DNA of 64,000 nt from the NCBI GenBank assembly GCA_965195225.1, contig CBDAFL010000188.1, positions 5,757 to 69,756 on the forward strand, in the 5' to 3' direction. The DNA is from JAHIKV01 sp965195225. GTDB lineage: Bacteria; Planctomycetota; Planctomycetia; Pirellulales; Thermoguttaceae. A model generated the notes under the pieces. The model saw nothing but the letters and a program-made list of their open reading frames with translations. It was not told where the DNA came from and ran no database searches. This document shows positions 32,243 to 40,551 of the stretch, one piece after another. Made by a program: the position numbers and the translations under genes. Positions within the stretch are counted from its first letter, which is position 1. Every line of letters begins with the position of its first letter.

Positions 32243-33310
32243 ATGACGACGCACATACCGCCCGACGCTTTGTTGCAACCCGAGGAATTGACGCCTGCCC
32301 TGGAGCTTGTCTCCAGGGCATTGGCACAGATGGACCGGGTACTACTTGGCCGAAACCAATTGCACCGGATGGTTTTGACGGGCATCCTCAGCCGGGGCCA
32401 CATCCTGCTCGAAGGTTTGCCAGGCGTGGGCAAGACGGCCATGATAAAAGCCCTCGGCCAAATCCTGAACGTGCAATTCCGTCGCATTCAGTTCACGCCC
32501 GACCTGATGCCCAGCGACATCTTGGGCACCCACATTCTGCGTGAAACGGCCGGTGGCGGACGGGAAATGACCTTCCAGAGCGGCCCGGTCTTTACCAACA
32601 TCCTCCTGGCTGACGAGATCAACCGCGCCAGCCCGAAAACGCAATCGGCCCTATTGGAAGCGATGCAGGAGCACTCGGTGACGTTGTTGGGCAACACCCG
32701 CATGTTGCCCGATCCGTTCTTCGTCCTGGCCAGCCAGAACCCGATCGAGTTGGAGGGAACCTACCCGCTGCCCGAGGCCCAATTAGACCGCTTCCTGTTC
32801 AAGTTGACCGTGGGCAACGTTTCGGCGGACGTGCTGGAAGGAATCATTTCGACTCGACGTCGGGGCGAGCCGCCCGTGCCCGAGAAGCCGCTCTCGCCCG
32901 AGGAGTTGTCGCTGCTGTTCGGCACGATGGAGCGGATGTTTTTGCCGCGGGCGGTGTCGCGTTATATCTCGCGGCTGACTGCCGCCAGTCATCCCGGAAG
33001 CCCCGAGGCGACGGCGGATGTCAACACGTATGTCACTTACGGCGCCAGTCCGCGCGCGGCGATCTCGATGGCCGAGGCCGCCCGGGCATACGCGCTGCTT
33101 GCGGGCCGGCCGAGCGTCGGGTTCGAGGACGTTCGGGCGGTCGCCCCGGCGGTTGTGAACCATCGATTAATCCTCAACTACAAAGCGCGTTTCGATCAGA
33201 TCGGCGAGTTGGCGATCGTCCAAGGTCTTTTGGACTCAGTCGACGAGGCGGGTATGAACTTGCCGGCCGACGTGAAAATCGAAAAGACGCGGGAGGAGAA
33301 ACAAGTATGA
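32243..33310 (+). CDS. moxR: MoxR-family AAA+ ATPase
   Basis: The protein has 355 residues. Walker A GLPGVGKTAMI (near residue 59), Walker B LLADEINRASPKTQSALLEAM and the DRFLFKLTVG segment are typical of MoxR. These ATPases act as chaperones with VWA-domain partners, here encoded downstream. It overlaps the next gene by 4 bases (ATGA). Confidence 0.92.
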   Translation: MTTHIPPDALLQPEELTPALELVSRALAQMDRVLLGRNQLHRMVLTGILSRGHILLEGLPGVGKTAMIKALGQILNVQFRRIQFTPDLMPSDILGTHILRETAGGGREMTFQSGPVFTNILLADEINRASPKTQSALLEAMQEHSVTLLGNTRMLPDPFFVLASQNPIELEGTYPLPEAQLDRFLFKLTVGNVSADVLEGIISTRRRGEPPVPEKPLSPEELSLLFGTMERMFLPRAVSRYISRLTAASHPGSPEATADVNTYVTYGASPRAAISMAEAARAYALLAGRPSVGFEDVRAVAPAVVNHRLILNYKARFDQIGELAIVQGLLDSVDEAGMNLPADVKIEKTREEKQV

Positions 33311-35259
33311 ATAAATTCGTTTCCTGGTTCCCGTACTCCGCATGGGAACCCACTTGTCCCGACGCTCCGCATCGGCGGCGGCGACGCGAAGCGTCGCGAG
33401 CAGCGCGTTCCCGCGGAGGACTGTGGAAACAAGTATTTTCCTGCATTCATCGTTGTTTCCTGGTTGTTGGCATTGCGTTCCTCCTCCAATCCGCCGCGTT
33501 GGCCGGAGTGTGGGTTGGCGACGTTGAGGTCGCAGTGCAACCTACCCCCAGCAGGGACAGTATCTCGGGCGGACTCCACGGTACTTGCCACGGTTACGTC
33601 GAGCTGCGCGTGCAACTGAAAAACAACTCGGCGGAGGATCGCATCGTACATCTTTCTTATCCCCCCAGCCGCGACGGATTGAGGGAATTCGGCACGGTGG
33701 TTTCCCGAACGGTCCACGTCGCGGGAAAGCAGGCGGTTTCGGTTTCGCTCTATCAGCCGCCCCAGCACGTGGCCAAAGAGGCGTTGGAAGTCAGTGTGAA
33801 AGGAGTGAAGGACGCCAAAATCATTCTCGTGGGCAGCACGTACTCTTTCAACCACAACTACAACGAAACAAACCGCATTGCGGTGCTCCTCGGCCGGGGA
33901 GTTCCGCAGGAGTTCCGCGGCGGGATGCGCAAGGAGTCCGCCACCGCGCCGGTAGCAGGTTCGATGGGAACCTCCTCGCCCTCGCCGGAAGCGGAACGTT
34001 TCGCGTTCCTGCGGAGCGAATTGCCGGTTAGCCAGTGGAGTCACAATTGGCTGGGATATTCATGCTTCGATGCGATCGTGCTAAGCGGCAAGGAGGCGGA
34101 GCAGTTGCCCTCCCAAGTGCGGTTGGCGATCCGGCGCTGGCTGGAATGTGGCGGCACACTGTTGGTCCACTCCAAAAGCCTGCCGGAGGAATTTTCGCAA
34201 GGTGGACGAGCGGACGGCGTTGGGGGCTACGCGGTTGGCCTGGGCCGCGCGGCGGCCGGACTGGCCGATGGCGAAACGGACTGGAAAACGACCTACAGAA
34301 AGTTGATCGGCTCGCCGATTCACATCTATCTCCCGGTTTCCGTACCCGACAATCGCTACGATCTGCTGGTTGCCGAGACGACGATTCCGGTTCGGGGACT
34401 GTTCGTGTTGGTGCTGCTGTTCGGTGTTTGCATCGGTCCGGCCAATTTGTGGCTGTTGTCGAAATACAAGCGGCGCATCTGGCTGTGGTGGAATGTGCCC
34501 GCCATCTCCTTGTTGACTTGTCTGACGGTGTTTGGATACTCGCTGGCCTCGGAGGGCTGGACCGGCCGCGGCAAGACGGCCAGCCTGACGTTGCTCGACG
34601 AGCGTTGCCATCGCGCGACGACGATCGGATTTCTTTCGTTCTACTGTCCGTTGACGCCCTCGTCCGGACCGCGGTTCCACACCGACACCGAAGTGACGCT
34701 GCTGGACAACGAGATAAGCCCCTGGCGTCGATACTCGTCGCATGGTTCGGATACCATGCGGTTCATCAATTGGACCAACAATCAACATCTGACTTCGGGC
34801 TGGGTGACTGCTCGTGTGCCGGCCTACTTCCAAATCCGCAAGAACGAAGACCGCCGCGAGCGGCTGACCGTCGAAAAGAACGAGGACGGGACGCTGAAGG
34901 TCGTCAACGCCCTGGGCGCCGACATCCGTCGGCTGTGTCTGGCCGATTCGTCGGGACGCATCTTCGAGGCCCATGAAATCCCCGCCGGCGCGGAGAGAAC
35001 TCTCAAAGCCGACGAGAAAAAGCACGCCGCCAAGGGTGCGGATTTAGTGCCGGGCCAGATCGCGCTCGGGGCCAACTGGCTGCAATCTTTCCGCAACCTG
35101 ACCAACAACAACAACCTTTCCACCGTGCTCTCCCCCGGCACTTATGTTGCCATTCTCGACCGCTCGCCGTTTGTCGAGTCGCCCTTGGACGGCGCGGAGA
35201 CCGAGGACACGGCGGCAATCGTCTACGGCATCTCGAAGGGACAACAAGATGGACGTTAG
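33307..35259 (+). CDS. exported/membrane protein with amidotransferase-like domain, MoxR operon
   Basis: The protein has 650 residues. CIHRCFLVVGIAFLLQSAALAG acts as a late signal sequence (near residue 48-70). A soluble domain with YDAIVLSGKEAEQLP-like pattern (here SCFDAIVLSGKEAEQL) resembles class I amidotransferase-like folds. Membrane segments follow at LFVLVLLFGVCIGPANLWLL and the following NVPAISLLTCLTVFGYSLA. The first 45 residues are translated from a palindromic repeat inserted after the start codon, which is unusual. The last 11 bases overlap the ABC ATPase gene. Confidence 0.75.
   Translation: MNKFVSWFPYSAWEPTCPDAPHRRRRREASRAARSRGGLWKQVFSCIHRCFLVVGIAFLLQSAALAGVWVGDVEVAVQPTPSRDSISGGLHGTCHGYVELRVQLKNNSAEDRIVHLSYPPSRDGLREFGTVVSRTVHVAGKQAVSVSLYQPPQHVAKEALEVSVKGVKDAKIILVGSTYSFNHNYNETNRIAVLLGRGVPQEFRGGMRKESATAPVAGSMGTSSPSPEAERFAFLRSELPVSQWSHNWLGYSCFDAIVLSGKEAEQLPSQVRLAIRRWLECGGTLLVHSKSLPEEFSQGGRADGVGGYAVGLGRAAAGLADGETDWKTTYRKLIGSPIHIYLPVSVPDNRYDLLVAETTIPVRGLFVLVLLFGVCIGPANLWLLSKYKRRIWLWWNVPAISLLTCLTVFGYSLASEGWTGRGKTASLTLLDERCHRATTIGFLSFYCPLTPSSGPRFHTDTEVTLLDNEISPWRRYSSHGSDTMRFINWTNNQHLTSGWVTARVPAYFQIRKNEDRRERLTVEKNEDGTLKVVNALGADIRRLCLADSSGRIFEAHEIPAGAERTLKADEKKHAAKGADLVPGQIALGANWLQSFRNLTNNNNLSTVLSPGTYVAILDRSPFVESPLDGAETEDTAAIVYGISKGQQDGR
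33324..33422. repeat. palindromic repeats inside 5' end of MoxR-operon gene
   Basis: GGTTCCCGTACTCCGCATGG with its GGGAACC arm, then GACGCTCCGCATCGG, then GACGCGAAGCGTCGCG and GCGTTCCCGCGG. They encode the basic stretch HRRRRREASRAARSRGG. Confidence 0.7.
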
Positions 35260-36178
35260 AATCGTTAATCTGAAGCGGTATTTCGGCAAGACCCGCGCGG
35301 TGGACGACATCTCGTTCGAGTTTTCCTCCGGCAACGTGTTCGGATTTGTCGGTCCGAACGGGGCCGGGAAGACGACGGCGATGCGGATTCTGGCCACGCT
35401 CGACGACCCGACCGAAGGCAACGCGTACGTAGGCGGAATTTCGCTGATCGACGATCCGGAGAAGGCCCGGCGCCACGTGGGGTTCATGCCCGACGCTTTG
35501 CCCGCCCATCGCGACATTACGGTCCACGAGTATCTCGATTTTTTTGCCCGTGCGTACGGTCTGCGGGGCGTCAAACGGCGTTCGGTGGTCGATTCCGTCG
35601 AGCAGTTCACCAATCTGAAAGGCATCCGCGAGAAATTCCTTCATGCGCTGTCGAAGGGGATGAAGCAGCGAGTCAGCCTGGCCCGGGCGCTGGTCCACGA
35701 TCCGCCCGTGCTTATCCTCGACGAGCCGGCGGCCGGACTTGATCCCCGCGCGCGGATCGAACTGCGAGAACTGCTCCGGGTGCTGGCCGACCGCGGCAAG
35801 GCCATACTCATCAGTTCCCATATCCTCACCGAGTTGGCCGAAGTCTGCAACGGCGCGGTGATTATCGAACAGGGAAAGATACTGCGGGCAGGCTCGATGG
35901 AGCAGATCGTCGCCGCCGAGTCGCCTCATCGGGTGATCGTCATCCGCGCGTCGAACGGAGTTGACTCGCTGCACAAGGAACTGCTCCAAGTGCCGCTGGT
36001 CCAGCAGGCGCGAATCATCGGCGAGGAAGTGGAGATCCGAGTCGATGGCGGCGAAGATTCGCACAGCGATATTTTGACTCATCTGGTCGGCAAGGGATTC
36101 CGCATCCTGGACTTCCGCCAGCGACAGATGGACCTTGAAGACGTTTTCATGACTGTCACCAAGGGAGAAGTCCAGTGA
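35249..36178 (+). CDS. ABC transporter ATP-binding protein (ABC-2 type)
   Basis: The protein has 309 residues. Walker A VGPNGAGKTT, a variant signature LSKGMKQR and Walker B LILDEPAAGLDP are present, with SSHILTELAEVC as the switch region. The C-terminal 80 residues are a family-typical accessory domain. The start ATG 35249 lies inside the previous gene. Together with the following permease it forms an ABC-2 type exporter. Confidence 0.9.
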   Translation: MDVRIVNLKRYFGKTRAVDDISFEFSSGNVFGFVGPNGAGKTTAMRILATLDDPTEGNAYVGGISLIDDPEKARRHVGFMPDALPAHRDITVHEYLDFFARAYGLRGVKRRSVVDSVEQFTNLKGIREKFLHALSKGMKQRVSLARALVHDPPVLILDEPAAGLDPRARIELRELLRVLADRGKAILISSHILTELAEVCNGAVIIEQGKILRAGSMEQIVAAESPHRVIVIRASNGVDSLHKELLQVPLVQQARIIGEEVEIRVDGGEDSHSDILTHLVGKGFRILDFRQRQMDLEDVFMTVTKGEVQ

Positions 36179-37656
36179 AACGACTGTTCGCGTTTGCCTC
36201 GACCGTGGGCGATAGAATTAATCCGGTCGCCGTCAAGGAGTTTCGCCAGGCCGTGCAGAGCCGCTGGGTGAGCACTATTTTCCTGCTCTTCCTGCTGTTG
36301 AACCTGGGCATCGTCGGCGGATATCTGATACTTTCTCCCGACGCCGCCACCAGCATCAACGGCGGAAAGAATATCTTCATGGCCCTGGAGAGCATTCTCT
36401 TTTTCACCTGCATCGGATTCGTTCCGCTCTACGCCGGCATCCGACTCTCGCTGGAACGCAACGACACGAACATCGATCTGTTCTTCGTCACCACCATCAC
36501 GCCGGGGGCCATCGTCCGGGGAAAATACTTGACCGCAATGGCCTTGACGTTGTTGATCTACAGCGCCTGCATGCCGTTTATGATCCTCACTTACCTGTTG
36601 CGGGGAATCGATCTGCCAACGATCTTTGCCGTGCTTGCGATCGGGTTCATGGTCTGCGCCGGCGTCAACGCGATGGGGATTTTCGCCGGCTCCGTCTCGG
36701 GAAGCTGGTTCCTGCGCGGGTTGGTCGCCGCGGGAATGTTGATCTTTCTATTCATGACTGCCGTTATGTTCATCCAGTCGGTCAGTGCCGCGATCATGAT
36801 GGGTTGGGGGCTATTTGGCGTCACTACTACGTGGACCACCATTGGCACGGCCCTTCTCTTCGAGGCTCTGGCGATCGGCTTGCTCTACGTCCTGGCGGTG
36901 GCGCTGCTAAGTCCCAAACCGTCCAATCGGATGTTGGTTCCACGTCTTTATATAACGGGCACTTGGTTGGTCGTCGGTGTCGTGGCGGCCATTTGGAGCT
37001 ATACACAAACGTCGGCCGATCCGATAATCGGCTGGGTCGTATACGGTACCTTCGGTTTCACGGTCATGATGGTGGCCTCGCTCGGCGAGCGTGACTCCTG
37101 GAGTACGCGGGTGAAACGAATCATCCCGCGGAATCTGTTGTTGCGTTTCGTTGCGTTCTTGTTCTATTCCGGCTCGGCCGGGGGAATAATCTGGTGTGCG
37201 ATCCTGTTTGTTTTCACCATGCTGGCGGCCATTAACTGGGGCCGGTATTTGAGTGCAAACCTTTCGGACCTCCATGAATGTTGCCACAACGCGACCTTTG
37301 TCTTCGGCTACATACTGTGTTACTGCCTGACGACGGCTTTCCTTTGCAAGGTGTTGCTGAAGAATGTAAATATGCCCAATCTTTCGGTGCTTGCCGCGTT
37401 TTTAGCGGTTTTCGCGTGTCTGGCGCCGTACTTGGTCGCCTTCTTCCTCGAAGACCTCGGGGAAACTTCGCTGCCCTGGTACATGATCGGCAGCCCAATG
37501 GTGCTGACTATGGAGAACCAAGCCGCCATAGACGCCGCCGGACCATTTCTCTTGGTTTGGCTTGTAATAGCAGCGCTGGTTGCCATGCCCTGGGCGCTCG
37601 GCCAATGGTGGCGCTTCAAGCCGCTGGAGACAACGAACTTGACACCAACGGATTGA
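36175..37656 (+). CDS. ABC-2 type permease
   Basis: The protein has 493 residues and about ten to twelve hydrophobic segments. The start is GTG 36175, overlapping the ATPase stop (GTGA). NPVAVKEFRQAVQSRW near the N-terminus is a common opening of permeases that couple to ABC-2 ATPases. The transported substrate is unknown. Confidence 0.85.
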   Translation: MKRLFAFASTVGDRINPVAVKEFRQAVQSRWVSTIFLLFLLLNLGIVGGYLILSPDAATSINGGKNIFMALESILFFTCIGFVPLYAGIRLSLERNDTNIDLFFVTTITPGAIVRGKYLTAMALTLLIYSACMPFMILTYLLRGIDLPTIFAVLAIGFMVCAGVNAMGIFAGSVSGSWFLRGLVAAGMLIFLFMTAVMFIQSVSAAIMMGWGLFGVTTTWTTIGTALLFEALAIGLLYVLAVALLSPKPSNRMLVPRLYITGTWLVVGVVAAIWSYTQTSADPIIGWVVYGTFGFTVMMVASLGERDSWSTRVKRIIPRNLLLRFVAFLFYSGSAGGIIWCAILFVFTMLAAINWGRYLSANLSDLHECCHNATFVFGYILCYCLTTAFLCKVLLKNVNMPNLSVLAAFLAVFACLAPYLVAFFLEDLGETSLPWYMIGSPMVLTMENQAAIDAAGPFLLVWLVIAALVAMPWALGQWWRFKPLETTNLTPTD

Positions 37657-37664
37657 AATTACCT

Positions 37665-37691
37665 GGTACCCACGCTCCGTGTGGGCACGAG
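37665..37691. repeat. palindromic repeat GGTACCCACGCTCCGTGTGG
   Basis: An imperfect palindrome (GGTACCCACGC...GTGTGGGCACG) between the permease and DUF58 genes. This is a common type of bacterial dispersed repeat. Confidence 0.75.
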
Positions 37692-37705
37692 ACTACCAAT
37701 ACCCA

Positions 37706-38575
37706 ATGGCAAATCCAATCGCTCAATATCTCTCGGAAGGGGAACAGGCCGGCGCGCGGTATTGTTTGGCCGCGCCGCGCCGAGCACCCCAGGGGACCGC
37801 CGGATCGCAATTGGGGCGGCTGGTCGGCGAGAGCATGGAGTTCATGGACCATCGCGAGTATCAGCCCGGCGACGACCTGCGGCGTCTGGACTGGGCCGCC
37901 TACGCCCGTAGCGACAAGATGATCGTCAAGCTCTATCGGCAAGAGGTTTGCCCGCATCTGGACGTGGTGATCGACGGCTCGCGGTCGATGGCCTTGCGCG
38001 GCAGCGACAAGAATCGGGCCACCGTGGGTCTGGCCGCGGCTTTGTGTACGGCGGCCGGAAACGCGGGCCACGCGCACCGCGCGTATTTGGCCGGCCGCGG
38101 TTGCCGACCGATCGCCGGCGGCTCGCACTCGCCGACGCTTTGGCAGGGTCTGACGTTCGACTCCCAGGAAAGTCCGCCCGACTCGTTTCGCACCCTCCCG
38201 CCGACGTGGCGGCCGCAGGGAATTCGGGCGATTATCAGCGATCTGCTCTGGCTGGGCGATCCGCTGGAATTGCTGATGGGTTTGAGCAACCGCGCCGCGG
38301 CGGTCTACGTGCTCCAGGTTCTGGCGGCCGACGACGTGAACCCACCGCATCGCGGCAACGTCCGGCTGGTCGACAGCGAAGACGGCCGGATGGAGGAAAT
38401 CTTCCTCGACGCAACCGCATCGGCCAGATATCAAAACAACCTGCAACGTCACCGCGAGAGTTGGCGCCGCGCGGCCCGACAGGTCGGCGCCGTGTTCGTC
38501 CCGCTGGTGGCCGAGCATCTTTGCGCCAACTGGGATTTCTCGCCGCTGGTCGAGGCGGGGATTTTTACCGTTTGA
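37706..38575 (+). CDS. DUF58 (VWA-like) protein
   Basis: The protein has 289 residues. GESMEFMDHREYQPGDDLRRLDW is the defining DUF58 segment, and the VWA-like VVIDGSRSMALRG follows. These proteins accompany MoxR and BatA-like proteins. ATG 37706 (MANPIAQYLS) is the preferred start. Confidence 0.9.
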   Translation: MANPIAQYLSEGEQAGARYCLAAPRRAPQGTAGSQLGRLVGESMEFMDHREYQPGDDLRRLDWAAYARSDKMIVKLYRQEVCPHLDVVIDGSRSMALRGSDKNRATVGLAAALCTAAGNAGHAHRAYLAGRGCRPIAGGSHSPTLWQGLTFDSQESPPDSFRTLPPTWRPQGIRAIISDLLWLGDPLELLMGLSNRAAAVYVLQVLAADDVNPPHRGNVRLVDSEDGRMEEIFLDATASARYQNNLQRHRESWRRAARQVGAVFVPLVAEHLCANWDFSPLVEAGIFTV

Positions 38576-38590
38576 ATGAGTATGTGATTT

Positions 38591-38644
38591 GTAGGCCGGG
38601 TTGCAACCCGGCGGTGATTCGTGCCGGGTCACGACCCGGCCTAC
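38591..38644. repeat. palindromic repeat GTAGGCCGGGTTGCAACCCGG
   Basis: Two small hairpins (GCCGGGTTGCAACCCGGC and GCCGGGTCACGACCCGGC) form a larger inverted repeat between GTAGG and CCTAC ends. Confidence 0.8.
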
Positions 38645-38677
38645 CATGCTTGACAGTTAAGATTCACACCAAAACTG

Positions 38678-40435
38678 ATGGTCCTGACGTCGCCCTTAAT
38701 GCTGCTGGGATTTCTCGCGTTGCCCGTGCTGGCGGCCGTGTATTGGCTGCGGAGCCGGTCGCGCCGCGCGGTCGTCTCCAGCCTGGTGTTTTGGATCGAT
38801 CAGCGTCGTCCCCGGCGTGGCGGGCGCATTCTGCATCGCATGCAGACGCCGCTGGCCTTCTTTCTCGAACTACTGGCAATCGCCATGCTGGTCTCGGCGG
38901 CGGCCGGGCCGGCTTTGCTGAAACGGGACGTCGTCCGCCCGTTGACGGTCGTGCTGGACGATTCATATTCCATGCAAGCCCGTCGCGGAGCCACCTCGGC
39001 CCGCGATCGTGCCGAGACGGCGCTGACCGAGGAATTGCGTAAAAACAACTACGTCGCCCGGTTCATCCTGTCCGGCGCGCGGCTGCGTCTGATCGGCCAA
39101 ACGGTGCGCGATCCGGACCACGCCGAAGATATCTTCGCGCAGTGGACCGGCCAAAGTCCCACGGCCGATCTGCCGGCGGCGATTACATTGGCCACGGAGG
39201 TGGGCGACCGGACCACGAGAATTCTTGTGCTCAGCGATCAGCCGCCGAAAATGGAACTCGAAAGCAGTCAGACTCAGTGGTGGGCCTTCGGCGAGAAACT
39301 GCCGAACATGGCCTTCACCGCCGCCACGCGAAACCGCGGCGTCGAAAACGAGCGAGTCTTGCTGGAGTTGGCTTGTTTGGCCGACTCGCCCGGCCAAAGC
39401 AAGATGAACATCCGATGCAGCAAGCGAAACGAACTGACGACCAGCATGGTCGAATTGGAAGGCGGGGCCACCAAGCAGATTTTCCTGGACCTGCCGCCCG
39501 ATTCGCCGATCCTGAGTGCTTCGATCGACGCCGACGCACTGGAGATCGACAACCAGGTTCTCTTGCTACCCGAGTCGGCGAAACCTCTGCGGATGTCGAT
39601 AGACGTCTCCGACAAAGACCTGCGTCGCGCGGTCGCTGATGCACTGGAGGCCACCGGCGGAACAATCATTGTTTCCGAGCGGCCCGAGCTGGTCGTCTGC
39701 AACAAGTCCGGGGCCATCAACGGCGATGCGTGGCGGATGGAAATTCTCGGCGACCAGGAAGCAGCGGCATATGCCGGGCCGTTCGTGATCGACCACAATA
39801 ATGCCCTGGCCGAGGGGCTTTCGTTGCAGAGCGTCATCTGGTCCGCTTCGCCCAAGTCGCAGCCGGCCGGTCTTCCGATCGTTATGGCGGGCAACGTGCC
39901 GCTGCTAACCGAGAGCGAGGACGTCGCCGGACGACGTTGCCTGCGAATGAATCTCGCGCCGGAGCAGTCGAACCTCCACGACTCACCCGACTGGCCGATT
40001 CTGTTCGCCAACATCGTCAAATGGCGACGCGGCGGGCTGCCCGGCGTGGCCGCGCCGAACGTCCGACTGGGACAGACTCTCAACGTCGTGCTGAAAAAGG
40101 AGACCGGGCAGGTGGAAGTTGTTTCACCGGACGAGACAACGCGGAAGTTGGAGGTACACGGCCAACGCATTGCAACGTCGGCGGACCGCGTCGGACTGCA
40201 CGCGATAAAAACGTCCGACGCCGAGTATCTGTTTTCCTGCAACACGATTTCGCGCGACGAGTCCGACCTGACCGATTGCCGGTCGGGTTGTTGGGGAAGC
40301 TGGAACGAGTCGCCGATTTACCAGGATCGGCAAGTCAGCTTGAGTTGGATTTTCCTCGTAGTGGCGCTCCTCGCAATGGCGACCCATTTGGCGGTAATCG
40401 GCAAAAGAGATGATGGAATAACCGGAGGTTCATAA
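38678..40435 (+). CDS. BatA-like membrane protein with VWA domain
   Basis: The protein has 585 residues. The N-terminal BatA-type double membrane helix (LMLLGFLALPVLAAVYWL and PLAFFLELLAIAMLVSAAAG) leads into a VWA domain with LDDSYSM as the metal-binding start (usual DxSxS). A C-terminal helix (SWIFLVVALLAMATHLAVIG) anchors it. MoxR could act on this domain. Confidence 0.85.
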   Translation: MVLTSPLMLLGFLALPVLAAVYWLRSRSRRAVVSSLVFWIDQRRPRRGGRILHRMQTPLAFFLELLAIAMLVSAAAGPALLKRDVVRPLTVVLDDSYSMQARRGATSARDRAETALTEELRKNNYVARFILSGARLRLIGQTVRDPDHAEDIFAQWTGQSPTADLPAAITLATEVGDRTTRILVLSDQPPKMELESSQTQWWAFGEKLPNMAFTAATRNRGVENERVLLELACLADSPGQSKMNIRCSKRNELTTSMVELEGGATKQIFLDLPPDSPILSASIDADALEIDNQVLLLPESAKPLRMSIDVSDKDLRRAVADALEATGGTIIVSERPELVVCNKSGAINGDAWRMEILGDQEAAAYAGPFVIDHNNALAEGLSLQSVIWSASPKSQPAGLPIVMAGNVPLLTESEDVAGRRCLRMNLAPEQSNLHDSPDWPILFANIVKWRRGGLPGVAAPNVRLGQTLNVVLKKETGQVEVVSPDETTRKLEVHGQRIATSADRVGLHAIKTSDAEYLFSCNTISRDESDLTDCRSGCWGSWNESPIYQDRQVSLSWIFLVVALLAMATHLAVIGKRDDGITGGS

Positions 40436-40457
40436 AGCCGCGACCGAAAGGTTGCGC

Positions 40458-40520
40458 CGGGTGGCACGGGCATCTTGCCCGTGTTCCAGCCAGCACTGGC
40501 GAGACGCCAGTGCCACCCGG
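40458..40520. repeat. composite palindromic repeat GTGGCACGGGCATCTTGCCC
   Basis: GGGCATCTTGCCCGTG and CACTGGCGAGACGCCAGTG are nested within GGTGGCAC/GTGCCACC ends. It matches the in-gene copy at 4035-4096. Confidence 0.85.
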
Positions 40521-40551
40521 CGGCGGCTTTATAGAGAGAAAAACACGGCAC

